A program made the translations under genes and the position numbers. From an uncultured bacterium (GTDB taxonomy: Bacteria; Planctomycetota; UBA8108), in NCBI GenBank assembly GCA_913042995.1, contig CAJWMA010000008.1, forward strand, positions 1-32,014: DNA of 32,014 bases. The letters are read 5' to 3'. This document shows, one piece after another, positions 9,591 to 17,557 of this stretch; the first letter of the stretch is position 1; each line of letters starts with the position of its first letter. Below the pieces are notes generated by a model. The model did no database searches. It was not told the DNA's origin and saw only the letters and a program-made list of their open reading frames with translations.

Positions 9591-10952
9591 ATGCGCGAAG
9601 TCCGCATGACTTTCGGGGAGCATTTAGAGGAACTTCGCAAAAGGATCCTCATCGCTCTTCTCTATGTTGTCGTTGGCGTGGTCGTGGCCGTTTTTTTCGA
9701 GAAGACGCTGATGGAGATTACGCTCCAGCCGCATCAGCGTGCCTTCAGGAACGCCCAGAAGAGCAAGCTGCTCGAGCGTCTCGATACGCAGCTCAAGGAG
9801 CTCCAGGCCCTTGAGGCTTCTCCAGGGGCTCCGGGCGAGGCTGCCCCCGGCTTCAGTCTTACCGATTGGCAGATCCTGTTCAGGGGCGAGGTCAGGCGTC
9901 AGGCCATTATCAGGGAGCTCTCGGAGCCCTTCAGCAATTTTGCTGGCGAGCTCGAACAGCTCCTGCCATCTCTGCCCGAGGCGGAGCGCCTGAGGTTCGA
10001 GGAGTCCTATCGCAGGCAGGGTGAACTCCTCGCCGGAAAGGTCGCGGAGCGTTTTGCGACCCTGGGAGAGCTCGAGCCGGTTTCGGAAATTCCCAGGCGT
10101 TTCAGGGCCCTGGAGGAGAAGTTGAATACCCTGAAAGGGGGGGAGTCGGAAACTGATGATTGGCTCCTCGGCGGCTGGGGCGATGATCTTGATGGTCCGA
10201 TTACCCGCCTGGCGGCCTTTAATGAAATTCTCACACAGCGCAAGGAGGAGGTCCGCGCCAGCACCGCTACGGTAGAGGCTCTCGAACAGAGCAGCCGCGA
10301 CTCCACCATCAAAGCGGATTTTCTCGAGGCGCTGCGAGGATTTGACGAGATTGTCGAGGGCATGCAGGCTACCGAGGAGGCTCGCATCATGGTGATCTCC
10401 TACCTCGAGCAGTTCTATACGCATCTCAAGGTCGCCATCATCTTCGGCCTGCTGTTGACCTTCCCCCTGGTTCTTTACCAGGGGTGGAAGTTTGTGGGCG
10501 CGGGACTCTATAAGAACGAGCAGCGCTATGTGCTGACCTTCCTCCCGTTCTCGATTGTCCTCTTCGCCATCGGAGCCACCTTCGGCTATCTGATCCTGAT
10601 ACCGACCGCGCTTAAATTCCTGGCGACCTGGGGGGGAGCCGATATCGATCTCGCCTTCACCCTGGGGAATTACATCAGCCTGTTCTTCACGCTGACGCTG
10701 GTGCTCGGCCTTGTCTTCCAGACGCCGCTGGTCATGGTCTTTCTAAACAGGACGGGTATCGTGCCCGTCGACGGCTTCCGTAAGGCTCGTCGAATGGCGG
10801 TCCTGATAGGCTTTATCGTTTCGGCTTTTCTTACCCCTCCGGATCCCTTCAGCCTGCTTCTGATGGCCTGCCCTCTGGTGCTGCTCTACGAGATCGGTAT
10901 CATAGTCTGCCGACTGTTGAATATCGGCAAAAGCAAGGAGGACGAAGATTGA
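9591..10952 (+). CDS. tatC: Sec-independent translocase subunit TatC with a large insert in the first periplasmic loop
   Basis: TatC recognises twin-arginine signal peptides and forms the Tat translocase, which exports folded proteins. The N-terminus FGEHLEELRKRIL (residues 8-20) and first helix (about 18-36) are typical, and the later part matches well: FPLVLYQGWKFVGAGLYKNEQR (291-312, with the conserved Glu310), the later membrane helices, FRKARR (396-401) and FLTPPDPFS (413-421). The family is usually about 250 residues; this one has 453. The excess is in the first periplasmic loop, residues about 37-278, which is mainly charged helix and likely coiled coil. GAGG lies 7-10 bases before the ATG. 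The gene overlaps the next by 4 bases. No TatA/B gene is in the window. Confidence 0.93.
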   Translation: MREVRMTFGEHLEELRKRILIALLYVVVGVVVAVFFEKTLMEITLQPHQRAFRNAQKSKLLERLDTQLKELQALEASPGAPGEAAPGFSLTDWQILFRGEVRRQAIIRELSEPFSNFAGELEQLLPSLPEAERLRFEESYRRQGELLAGKVAERFATLGELEPVSEIPRRFRALEEKLNTLKGGESETDDWLLGGWGDDLDGPITRLAAFNEILTQRKEEVRASTATVEALEQSSRDSTIKADFLEALRGFDEIVEGMQATEEARIMVISYLEQFYTHLKVAIIFGLLLTFPLVLYQGWKFVGAGLYKNEQRYVLTFLPFSIVLFAIGATFGYLILIPTALKFLATWGGADIDLAFTLGNYISLFFTLTLVLGLVFQTPLVMVFLNRTGIVPVDGFRKARRMAVLIGFIVSAFLTPPDPFSLLLMACPLVLLYEIGIIVCRLLNIGKSKEDED

Positions 10953-12004
10953 AAATAGGTATCCTGGGGTTGCCGACAAGCGGAAAGACAACTCTGTTCA
11001 ACCTCCTTACTGAGTTTTATGACGAGCCCGACCATGCTCATGGCGGCAACAAGCCCGTCATGCGCTCGGTCAAGGTGGTTGACCCGCGCCTGGAGAGGCT
11101 GCGGGATGACTACGAGCCGCAGAAATACACTCCCGCCTCACTGCAGTTTCTCGACTTTCCCGCCATGTCGAGTGAGAGCTCCAGGGGAGGTCTTGAGGAT
11201 CTGCTGGCTCCCGCCAGGGAGCTGGAGACCCTGATCGTCGTTCTGAGAGATTTTGATTCTCCTGGAGGGGCTGAATCCGATCCGCAGGGCGACCTTGCCG
11301 AGGTTCTCGGAGAGTTCATTATCGCTGACCTGGTTGTCGTAGAGAAGCGCCTTGAAAAGCTCGAGGAGAGAAGCAGGAAGCCGAACTTCGATGACGATGA
11401 CAGGAGGGAGCAGGCGCTTCTGGGCGAGATCAGTGGACACCTCGAGTCGGAGAAGCCGGTTTCGAGTTTTCCGCTCGATGACATCCAGAGAAAGGCGATC
11501 AGCGGCTTTGGTTTTCTCAGCCTGAAGCCCTATCTGGCCGTGATCAACTCTGGCGAGGGCGGCGGCAATGCCGTGGAGGCAGAGCTCAGCTCGGTGGCAG
11601 GCACGGAGGTGTTGTCCTGCAAGGCGCTCAACGAGCTTGAGATTCTCCAACTGTCGCCGGAGGATCAGGCGATCTTTCTCGAGGAATACGGGATTCAGAG
11701 CTTCAGCCGCGAGCCGATTATCGCGGCGGCCTATCAGACGGCCGGGCGGATCAGCTTTTTTACCGCCGGGGAGAAAGAGGTGCGTGCCTGGACGATCCGT
11801 GATGGCACCGTTGCTGTGGATGCGGCGGGTGAGATCCATACCGATATCGCGCGCGGCTTCATCCGGGCCGAGGTAGTCAGCTACGAAGACTACATTGAAA
11901 ACGATGGCATCAAGGGCGCCAAGGAGAAGGGACAGTTCCGGCTCGAGGGCAAGACCTATGTCATGGCCGATGGGGATATTGTTGAGTTCAGGTTTTCAGT
12001 CTGA
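10949..12004 (+). CDS. Divergent YchF/Obg-type P-loop protein with C-terminal TGS-like domain
   Basis: The start is a TTG overlapping the tatC stop (TTGA), supported by AAGGAGG 7 bases upstream. The product (351 residues, near the usual YchF length of about 360) begins with a P-loop, GLPTSGKTT at 7-15. The C-terminal part, about 265-350 (EVRAWTIRDGTVAVDAAGEIHTDI, ending in VMADGDIVEFRF), matches the TGS/YchF C-terminal domain (formerly DUF933). YchF proteins are ribosome-associated ATPases of the Obg family. Here other motifs are degenerate: the switch II position reads FLDFPAMS instead of DIAGLV, and the base-recognition segment reads KPYLAVINSGE where YchF has KPxxYVxNVxE. Nucleotide preference is therefore open. 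Co-translation with tatC is evident from the overlap; a functional link is unproven. Confidence 0.8.
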   Translation: MKIGILGLPTSGKTTLFNLLTEFYDEPDHAHGGNKPVMRSVKVVDPRLERLRDDYEPQKYTPASLQFLDFPAMSSESSRGGLEDLLAPARELETLIVVLRDFDSPGGAESDPQGDLAEVLGEFIIADLVVVEKRLEKLEERSRKPNFDDDDRREQALLGEISGHLESEKPVSSFPLDDIQRKAISGFGFLSLKPYLAVINSGEGGGNAVEAELSSVAGTEVLSCKALNELEILQLSPEDQAIFLEEYGIQSFSREPIIAAAYQTAGRISFFTAGEKEVRAWTIRDGTVAVDAAGEIHTDIARGFIRAEVVSYEDYIENDGIKGAKEKGQFRLEGKTYVMADGDIVEFRFSV

Positions 12005-12080
12005 GGAGGGGAATGCAGGAGACTTGTTCCAGCTTGCTCGGAAGCTTTTGTCTTTCAGGCGGGAGCCGCGGTTTTCGGCG

Positions 12081-12109
12081 TTGACTCACTGGGGGGGCTT
12101 TGCTAATAT
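12081..12109 (+). promoter_or_regulatory. Possible sigma-70 promoter in the pre-dnaA region
   Basis: TTGACT (12081-12086; five of six) and TAATAT (12104-12109; four of six) are 17 bases apart. Transcription would begin around 12116, within a short stem CCCGC (12115-12119) / GCGGG (12128-12132). It lies almost 950 bases from the dnaA start, so it may serve a small RNA instead. Confidence 0.45.
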
Positions 12110-12225
12110 CCGCTCCCGCTTTAAACGGCGGGACGGTTGGAATAAGGAAGAGGAAGCGGACTTTAAGGGCTGGCGCGGCCGGCATGTTCGCCGGGTTTGA
12201 GGGTCTCCCTTCGTGGAGGACGAGT

Positions 12226-12269
12226 CCGGCGGCTGACTCCTGGGTCTCGGTGGAGTACTCAGCGGTCGG
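12226..12269 (+). other. Long imperfect hairpin, possible structured RNA element
   Basis: GCTG (12232-12235) plus ACTCC (12236-12240) pair with GGAGT (12252-12256) and CAGC (12260-12263), with a 3-base bulge. CCG (12226-12228) and CGG (12267-12269) extend the stem across an internal loop. The element lies about 110 bases downstream of the promoter-like pair at 12081-12109. It does not match the conserved cores of tmRNA or SRP RNA that I looked for. Confidence 0.35.
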
Positions 12270-13059
12270 TAGGGTTCGCGGGTTCGACTTAATTTTTCAT
12301 TAAGTGACATAAGGTGGTTTATTTTTTCTCGGGTGGGAGAACTGGTATCGATGACTCTTTAACTGCTGATTGCGGTTGACCTTCATCGTCTTACGAATAA
12401 GTGGACGTAGCGAAGGTGAACTGTTCCCTGCGCCGGTGGTGATACATCGCGGCGAGGCGGGGTGTTCAGCGTCGGAGTCGGCCTTGACGTGAAGGCCGGC
12501 CGGCGGGAACTTCCGCAGGGGAAGAGAGACCCGCCTTCCCGGGCAAGTCCCAGGAGAGACGGGTTGGACAGCATTCAGCTTGCGTTGAGTCGGCAAGGTC
12601 TTTCGTCCTGCTATGGTTGGTGGTACCCGAAACCGCAAGGTGAGCTTGAGCTCCGGAGGGTTCAGGGATGAGCAGGACAGGGATTGAGCAGCGAGCTCTC
12701 CGAAGTTGTTTTTGTCTCCGCGGCCAGGGTGGTCTCGGATTCGCCGGCAGGATTCGTCGGCTGGTCTCCCCCCCGGGAACTTTTATTTTAATGAGGGAGT
12801 GTCTGGAGAGAAACGGGAAGTGAAGAGGCGGGTTTCCTTTTTTGCCTGGCCAGGTGGGCCTGGCGATGGAATCCCAATCGACCATCGAAGCCTGGTCAGA
12901 ACGGTAATGGTTTGAGAAGCGACGTACCGGTCGCATGCGGCAGGAAAGAGCCGCGCGGCCGGCGTCAGAGGAGGCTCCGGCAGTGTCCGGAGATTTCTGA
13001 AACCGTGTCGGGCCTTTCTGATCCTGGCGGATGGACCGAAGGGAAAGTGGAATAGCCTC

Positions 13060-14493
13060 ATGGGAAGTGAACTTCTTGAACATAGCTGGACGGATGCCAG
13101 GGAAGGGCTCCAGGTCAGATTCGGCCAGGAGTGCTTTCAGCGCTGGCTGGCCGACATCACCGTCATCTCCTCCGATGAGGGACATGTACGGCTTGGGGTA
13201 GCCAATCGCTTTCTCCAGGAGTGGATCGAGACCCGTTATCTGGATGGCATCCGGGAAGTGCTGGAGGGGCAGGCAGGCAGAGAGCTGGACCTCGAACTCG
13301 CCATCGATCCGGTGTTGTTCAGGAAGCATCGCAAAGAGCAGGAAAAAGTTTTCGCCCCGGATGGGGGCGCCGCTGTACAGCCGGCCGGGAAAGCGGGGGC
13401 TCCAGCCTGGAGGGGAGGGCGAGTCCGCGGCAACGCCGGAGCGACGCGTTCCGAACGGGGTGAGAGCTACGAGCTGGCGAATTTTGTCCAGGGAGAATCC
13501 AATCGCCTGGCCTACAGGGCCGTTCTCGAAGCAGCCCGTTCGCCCGGAGTTTTTTACAATCCGCTCTTTATCTGGGGAGGCTCGGGGGTTGGAAAAACTC
13601 ATCTTCTTCGCGGAATGGAGCGAGAGGCGGGAGCGAACCTGAAGACCCGCTACGTCAACTCAGAGCGTTTCTTCAATCACTTCGCCGCCAGTATCCAGGA
13701 CGGATCCATCGATAAATTCCGCCGTCTCTATCGCAGCCTGGACCTGTTGCTGATCGATGATGTCCAGGATCTTTCAACGAAGAAGAAGACGCAGGTTGAG
13801 CTATTGCATACGATGGACTATCTCGTCAGCTCCGGGCGCCAGGTGGTGATCACATCCAGCAGGGGGCCCAGGGAACTGGATGAGCTCTCTCCAGCGCTTC
13901 GGGGAAGATTCCTGGGCGGCCTGGTCGCGAGGATCCGGCCGGTGGACCACCAGATGAAACGCAAGATCATTCGCCAGCACTGGGCAAAGCTTGAGCTCAG
14001 GGGAGGACAGGGAGGATTCAGCTCCAGGGGGGAGCTTGATTCCCAGGTTCTCGATATGCTGGCCCATGGTATTCGAGGCGGGATTCATGAGTTGCTTGGA
14101 GCGGTGCTCCAGCTGGATGTCCATGCGCGGGTTCTCGGTCGCCCGCTGGATTCAGCTGAGGCGCGCCGGGTGCTGGCTGACCGGATGGGCGCCGGCGCGC
14201 CCGGGCCGACTCTCGACAGGATCAAGCAGGAGGTCGCTGATTATTTCAACCTGCCCACGGCGGAGTTCTCCTCCTCCAACCGTCTGCGTCCAGTCGCTTT
14301 TGCCCGCCAGGTGGCGATCTACCTTGCCCGCAAGTTTACCCGGATGTCCTTTTCCGAGATCGGCAGGAATTTCGGCAATCGCAACCATACGACAGTAAGA
14401 TGTGCTGTAGGGAAGATCGCCGGTTTGCTTGAAGATGGTGATCCGATGGCCTGCACGCCTGTGTACGCGATCATCGATCGGCTTGAAGGCTGA
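13060..14493 (+). CDS. dnaA: Chromosomal replication initiator DnaA, divergent
   Basis: DnaA binds origin boxes and, with ATP, opens the replication origin. The 477-residue protein shows domain I (1-90), a low-complexity linker (100-135), and an AAA+ domain starting at NFVQGESNRLAYRAV (141-155) with Walker A GGSGVGKT (173-180), Walker B LLLIDDVQ (229-236), sensor 1 VVITSSR (262-268) and LRGRFLGGLV (280-289). The C-terminal DNA-binding domain (about 385-457) ends in IGRNFGNRNHTTVRCAVGKI. Two positions are unusual: the sensor 2 motif, normally VRELEGAL, reads IHELLGAV (342-349), with His for the Arg, and the signature GGRDHTTV reads GNRNHTTV, with Asn442 for Asp. It could be a second, specialised DnaA. 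The upstream SD is weak. recG follows after 39 bases. Confidence 0.9.
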   Translation: MGSELLEHSWTDAREGLQVRFGQECFQRWLADITVISSDEGHVRLGVANRFLQEWIETRYLDGIREVLEGQAGRELDLELAIDPVLFRKHRKEQEKVFAPDGGAAVQPAGKAGAPAWRGGRVRGNAGATRSERGESYELANFVQGESNRLAYRAVLEAARSPGVFYNPLFIWGGSGVGKTHLLRGMEREAGANLKTRYVNSERFFNHFAASIQDGSIDKFRRLYRSLDLLLIDDVQDLSTKKKTQVELLHTMDYLVSSGRQVVITSSRGPRELDELSPALRGRFLGGLVARIRPVDHQMKRKIIRQHWAKLELRGGQGGFSSRGELDSQVLDMLAHGIRGGIHELLGAVLQLDVHARVLGRPLDSAEARRVLADRMGAGAPGPTLDRIKQEVADYFNLPTAEFSSSNRLRPVAFARQVAIYLARKFTRMSFSEIGRNFGNRNHTTVRCAVGKIAGLLEDGDPMACTPVYAIIDRLEG

Positions 14494-14532
14494 GTATCTT
14501 CGCCCGTCCGGCTAACGATTGGGCCCATACTC

Positions 14533-16758
14533 ATGGCAAAGCGGAATAACGAACTGGAGGCGGCGGCGCAGGAATCTCTCCTCGCCTTGCCGGGTGTCAG
14601 CAGGGCGAGAGCTGACGCGCTGAATCGCCTGGGGATTTTCTCTCCCGGCGACCTGCTCCGCCATTATCCCCGGCGGTACCAGGATCGCAGGAACGCGAAG
14701 ACCATCGAGTCTTCCCTGGTAGGAGAGCAAGTGGTCCTGACCGGCCAGTTGGAGAGATGCCGCGGCCGCCGGCTGGGGCCGAGGAGACATATGCTCACGG
14801 CGACTCTTCGCGATGACAGTGGAGACCTGGACCTGGTCTGGTTCAACCAGCCCTATCTTGAAAAGAGTCTCCACCCGGGCGATTTTCTCTGTGTGTTCGG
14901 GAAGGTGGGTGAACATTCGAAACGCCTGCAGATCGTCTCTCCCGAATTCGAGGTGGTGGCCAGCGGGGTAGATGACGAAAGTATCGAGGACAGTATCGAT
15001 CTGAACAGGGTGGTGCCGGTCTACCCCCTCAAGAAGGGGCTTTCCCAGCGGCATCTTCGCCGCCTGGTGGCTGGCGCCCTCGAAGATCTCCACGCAGGCC
15101 GGACCGGGGATGGCTTTCCAGGAGTCGATGAGACGCCTTTTGATTTTTTCCTGGATGAAGGAAGCCTGAGAGAGAAAGGCATCCTGTCCGACAGTGACCT
15201 GGGGCCCGGATTGGCGGAGGCCTGCCAGTGGATTCATTTTCCGCCGGATTCCCCGGCTGGCGCGACGGATGAGGATGGGGCGCTGGAGCTCGACGCCCGT
15301 GAGTATTGGGAGATCTGTCGGGACAGCGCCCGCGCCCGCCTTGCCTTCGAGGAGAGATTCGCTTTCGCGACCAGGCTCTGGCTCAGGGGGCAGCAGTTTC
15401 GCGAATGCGAGACCGAGCCCCTTGAAACCAGCGACTCTCTCGATGAGAAGATCAGGTCCATCTTTCCGTTTAGATTTACCGGGGATCAGGACGAGGTCGT
15501 TTCAGAAATCCGTGAAGACCTGGAATCAGGGCGGCCGATGTATCGGCTGCTGCAGGGAGATGTGGGGACAGGAAAAACCGCGGTGGCGCTTTACGCTCTG
15601 CTGGTCGCTGTTCGAAATGGCCGCCAGGGCGCGATCATGGCTCCAACCGAGGTGCTGGCGCAGCAGCACTATTCGACGATTCGAAAATACCTGGCTGACC
15701 ATCCAGCGGTCAGGGTCGAGCTGCTGACGGGAGCGGTCAAGGCTGCTCAGCGACGCGAGCTTCTCGATGATCTTGCAGAAGGAAAAATACACATCGTGGT
15801 GGGGACCCATGCGCTGGTCCAGAAGCCGGTTGTCATGAAAGACCTCGGGCTGGCCGTCATCGATGAGCAGCACCGTTTTGGAGTCGCGGAGCGGTCGAAG
15901 CTGCGCGATAAGGGACGGGAGCCTCACATCCTCGTCATGACGGCCACCCCGATCCCCAGGTCTCTCAGCATGACTGTTTACGGAGACCTGGAGTTGTCAA
16001 CCATCAAGGAGCGCCCGCCGGGCCGCCAGCCGGTCCAGACCCACCTCGTCAGGCTGGAAAAAAAAGCGGACTCACTAGAATTCGTCCGCAAGGAACTGCA
16101 GGCGGGCCGGCAGGCTTTTTTTGTTTATCCGCTTGTTGAGGAGTCGGAGAAGCTTGATCTGCCCGCGGCGGTGGCGGGGCGCGAGCGCCTGGCCGCGGAG
16201 GTCTTTCCCGAATACCAGGTCGGTCTTGTGCACGGAAGGTTGAGCAGCGAGGAGAAGGACGAGGCTCTTGGAAATTTCCGCAAAGGCCAGACGCAGATCC
16301 TGGTAGCAACCTCGGTTATCGAGGTTGGAATCGATGTTCCGAACGCGACAATCCTCTATATAGAAAATGCCGGGCGTTTCGGGCTGGCCCAGTTGCATCA
16401 ACTGCGCGGCAGGGTTGGCCGCGGAAGCTGCCGCGGCTATTGCCTCGTGAGTCTTGAAGGTTGCGCTGAGGAGGCTCTGAAACGGCTCGAGATCTTCTCC
16501 AGTACCGACGATGGTTTTGAGCTGGCCGAGGAGGATCTTCGCCTGCGAGGTCCCGGAGATTACCTGGGAATTCGCCAGTCGGGAATTCCGCTGGGAGGCC
16601 TGGGTAATCCCCTTCGGGACATCGATGCATTTATGAAGGTCCGAGCACTGGCTGATGACTTCTGGGAACGTCCGGAAAGCGCTGCTTTTATGGGGCGCTG
16701 GGGAAAAATGATGGGACTCGAAGAATCGCCCGAAGAAGCGATTATGGGCCTGGATTAA
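14533..16758 (+). CDS. recG: ATP-dependent DNA helicase RecG
   Basis: RecG is a monomeric helicase that remodels stalled replication forks and Holliday junctions. The 741 residues include the N-terminal wedge domain with an OB fold (about 60-145; VVLTGQLERCRGRR, then ATLRDDSGDLDLVWFNQPYL). The helicase core has Walker A GDVGTGKT (342-349), the DEQH box (444-447) in VIDEQHRFGV, motif III MTATPIPR (469-476), and motif VI QLRGRVGRG (623-631) preceded by the ENAGRFGLAQLHQ segment typical of RecG and Mfd. The C-terminal LRGPGDYLGIRQSG motif is also RecG-specific. Length compares well with the 690-residue E. coli enzyme, with some extra acidic residues before the core. The ATG has no obvious Shine-Dalgarno sequence. 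It follows dnaA by 39 bases and may be co-transcribed. Confidence 0.97.
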   Translation: MAKRNNELEAAAQESLLALPGVSRARADALNRLGIFSPGDLLRHYPRRYQDRRNAKTIESSLVGEQVVLTGQLERCRGRRLGPRRHMLTATLRDDSGDLDLVWFNQPYLEKSLHPGDFLCVFGKVGEHSKRLQIVSPEFEVVASGVDDESIEDSIDLNRVVPVYPLKKGLSQRHLRRLVAGALEDLHAGRTGDGFPGVDETPFDFFLDEGSLREKGILSDSDLGPGLAEACQWIHFPPDSPAGATDEDGALELDAREYWEICRDSARARLAFEERFAFATRLWLRGQQFRECETEPLETSDSLDEKIRSIFPFRFTGDQDEVVSEIREDLESGRPMYRLLQGDVGTGKTAVALYALLVAVRNGRQGAIMAPTEVLAQQHYSTIRKYLADHPAVRVELLTGAVKAAQRRELLDDLAEGKIHIVVGTHALVQKPVVMKDLGLAVIDEQHRFGVAERSKLRDKGREPHILVMTATPIPRSLSMTVYGDLELSTIKERPPGRQPVQTHLVRLEKKADSLEFVRKELQAGRQAFFVYPLVEESEKLDLPAAVAGRERLAAEVFPEYQVGLVHGRLSSEEKDEALGNFRKGQTQILVATSVIEVGIDVPNATILYIENAGRFGLAQLHQLRGRVGRGSCRGYCLVSLEGCAEEALKRLEIFSSTDDGFELAEEDLRLRGPGDYLGIRQSGIPLGGLGNPLRDIDAFMKVRALADDFWERPESAAFMGRWGKMMGLEESPEEAIMGLD

Positions 16759-17123
16759 GCAAAAAAGAGCCCTCAATGGGGTGGTTGGTTTGCTGTTAGG
16801 TGTTATTCTTCTATATGAGTATCCCGATAGTTAACTTTCGCTTGGTTGGTCAATAATCGGTGTGCTAAGATGAAATGTCAGAACTGAATAGCCCTTTTGA
16901 AGGGTTTATAGAGGTTTTCCCCCCGCTTTCTTCCGGTAACGACTCAGCATGCTCAAGTAAAGAGTGTGCCTCGCTTTCGGTATTGCCGAATAGAGTTTAT
17001 AAGGAGTTGCCAATCGTGGAGGACGGGGTCCCGAGGCTGGTTTCGCTCGGGAGTTATGATTGGTAGGAATTGCCGGGATAAGCTTGGTAATTCCAATTAG
17101 GAAAGGAAATTGGGGGTTTATCG
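16759..17123. other. Intergenic region between recG and the small secreted protein
   Basis: No convincing gene is seen. It holds a promoter-like pair at 16842-16871, a short hairpin CCCTT/AAGGG near 16890-16902, and an inverted repeat just before the next gene: CCAATT (17093-17098) and AATTGG (17108-17113) with the purine-rich AGGAAAGGA forming the loop. No good terminator follows recG. Confidence 0.5.
16842..16871 (+). promoter_or_regulatory. Possible extended -10 promoter
   Basis: TTGGTT (16842-16847), an 18-base spacer, then TAAGAT (16866-16871), with a TG one base before the -10 box as in extended -10 promoters. It would give a leader of about 245 bases before the ATG at 17124. Confidence 0.4.
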
Positions 17124-17492
17124 ATGCGTCAAAACATCACCGTGGCAATGTTGGCTATTTGCGCAACTCTTTTGACTGTGAATGTCGTTCAGCAGATGAA
17201 TCGTCCTGCCTTTATGCCGGCCTTTGGCCAGGCGGTAGGAAATACCCAGGGTAATTACGTCCTGGCGACCGGCATGTCGCAGAGCGGCAATGCCAACATG
17301 CTTTTTGTCCTGGAGGTTCCTACGAGGAGACTGGCGGCTTATACCGTCAAGACCAGGGGAGTAGAGTTCATGGGTGTCCGTGAGATTACCTGGGACATGA
17401 AGCCTGAGGAACTGACTCCTAGAAGTGGGAAGCTGTCCGTCAAGGCGGTCAAGGATGCGGTTATGAAGCAGCAGGGTGGTGGAAAGAAATAA
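17124..17492 (+). CDS. Small protein with N-terminal membrane or signal segment, function unknown
   Basis: The 122-residue product starts MRQNITVAMLAICATLLTVNVV, a short basic start and a hydrophobic stretch that acts as a signal peptide or anchor. The rest is hydrophilic: NYVLATGMSQSGNANMLFVLEVPTRRLAAYTV reads as a pair of beta-strands around a turn, followed by VEFMGVREITWDMKPEEL. I do not know a characterised family for it; similar short proteins with a value-reporting beta-hairpin are, from memory, common in planctomycete genomes. The ATG follows GGGGG by 7 bases. The start lies 11 bases after an inverted repeat whose loop is purine-rich, so translation could be structure-controlled. The next gene (HTH protein) follows 65 bases later and may share its transcript. 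Confidence 0.75.
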   Translation: MRQNITVAMLAICATLLTVNVVQQMNRPAFMPAFGQAVGNTQGNYVLATGMSQSGNANMLFVLEVPTRRLAAYTVKTRGVEFMGVREITWDMKPEELTPRSGKLSVKAVKDAVMKQQGGGKK

Positions 17493-17557
17493 CGTACTTA
17501 AAGTAAGTGAAGTGTCTGAGTCTGAAATAAACGAGGAAATGAGCGAGGTTCTGTAAA

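Larger units (their letters stand above)
12005..13059. other. Long apparently non-coding region upstream of dnaA
   Basis: This 1,055-base stretch has no frame that looks like a gene; open frames on both strands are Arg/Pro/Ser-rich, as GC-rich non-coding DNA gives. It contains a promoter-like pair at 12081-12109, a hairpin at 12226-12269, an AT-rich perfect inverted repeat (ACTTAAT 12287-12293, ATTAAGT 12299-12305) followed by a T-rich run near 12314-12330, and a hairpin at 12480-12497 (GGCCTT/AAGGCC). It precedes dnaA, where an origin could lie, but I found no cluster of TTATCCACA-type DnaA boxes. Confidence 0.55.

Noticed and set aside
12110-12330. tmRNA or SRP RNA
   Set aside because: The TTCGAC near 12283 recalls tmRNA, but the expected flanking and SRP core sequences (GGTCAGGTCCGGAAGG-like) are absent.
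12300-12638. A 112-codon minus-strand frame in the pre-dnaA region
   Set aside because: Composition is Pro/Arg/Ser-rich, as in GC-rich non-coding DNA, with no start signal or motif.
12005-13059. Chromosomal origin oriC next to dnaA
   Set aside because: I looked for TTATCCACA-type boxes and found none; an origin remains possible but is not supported.
16875-17066. A 63-codon plus-strand frame before the small secreted protein
   Set aside because: Its ATG lies only four bases after a likely -10 box, before the expected transcription start, and it has no ribosome-binding site or known motif.
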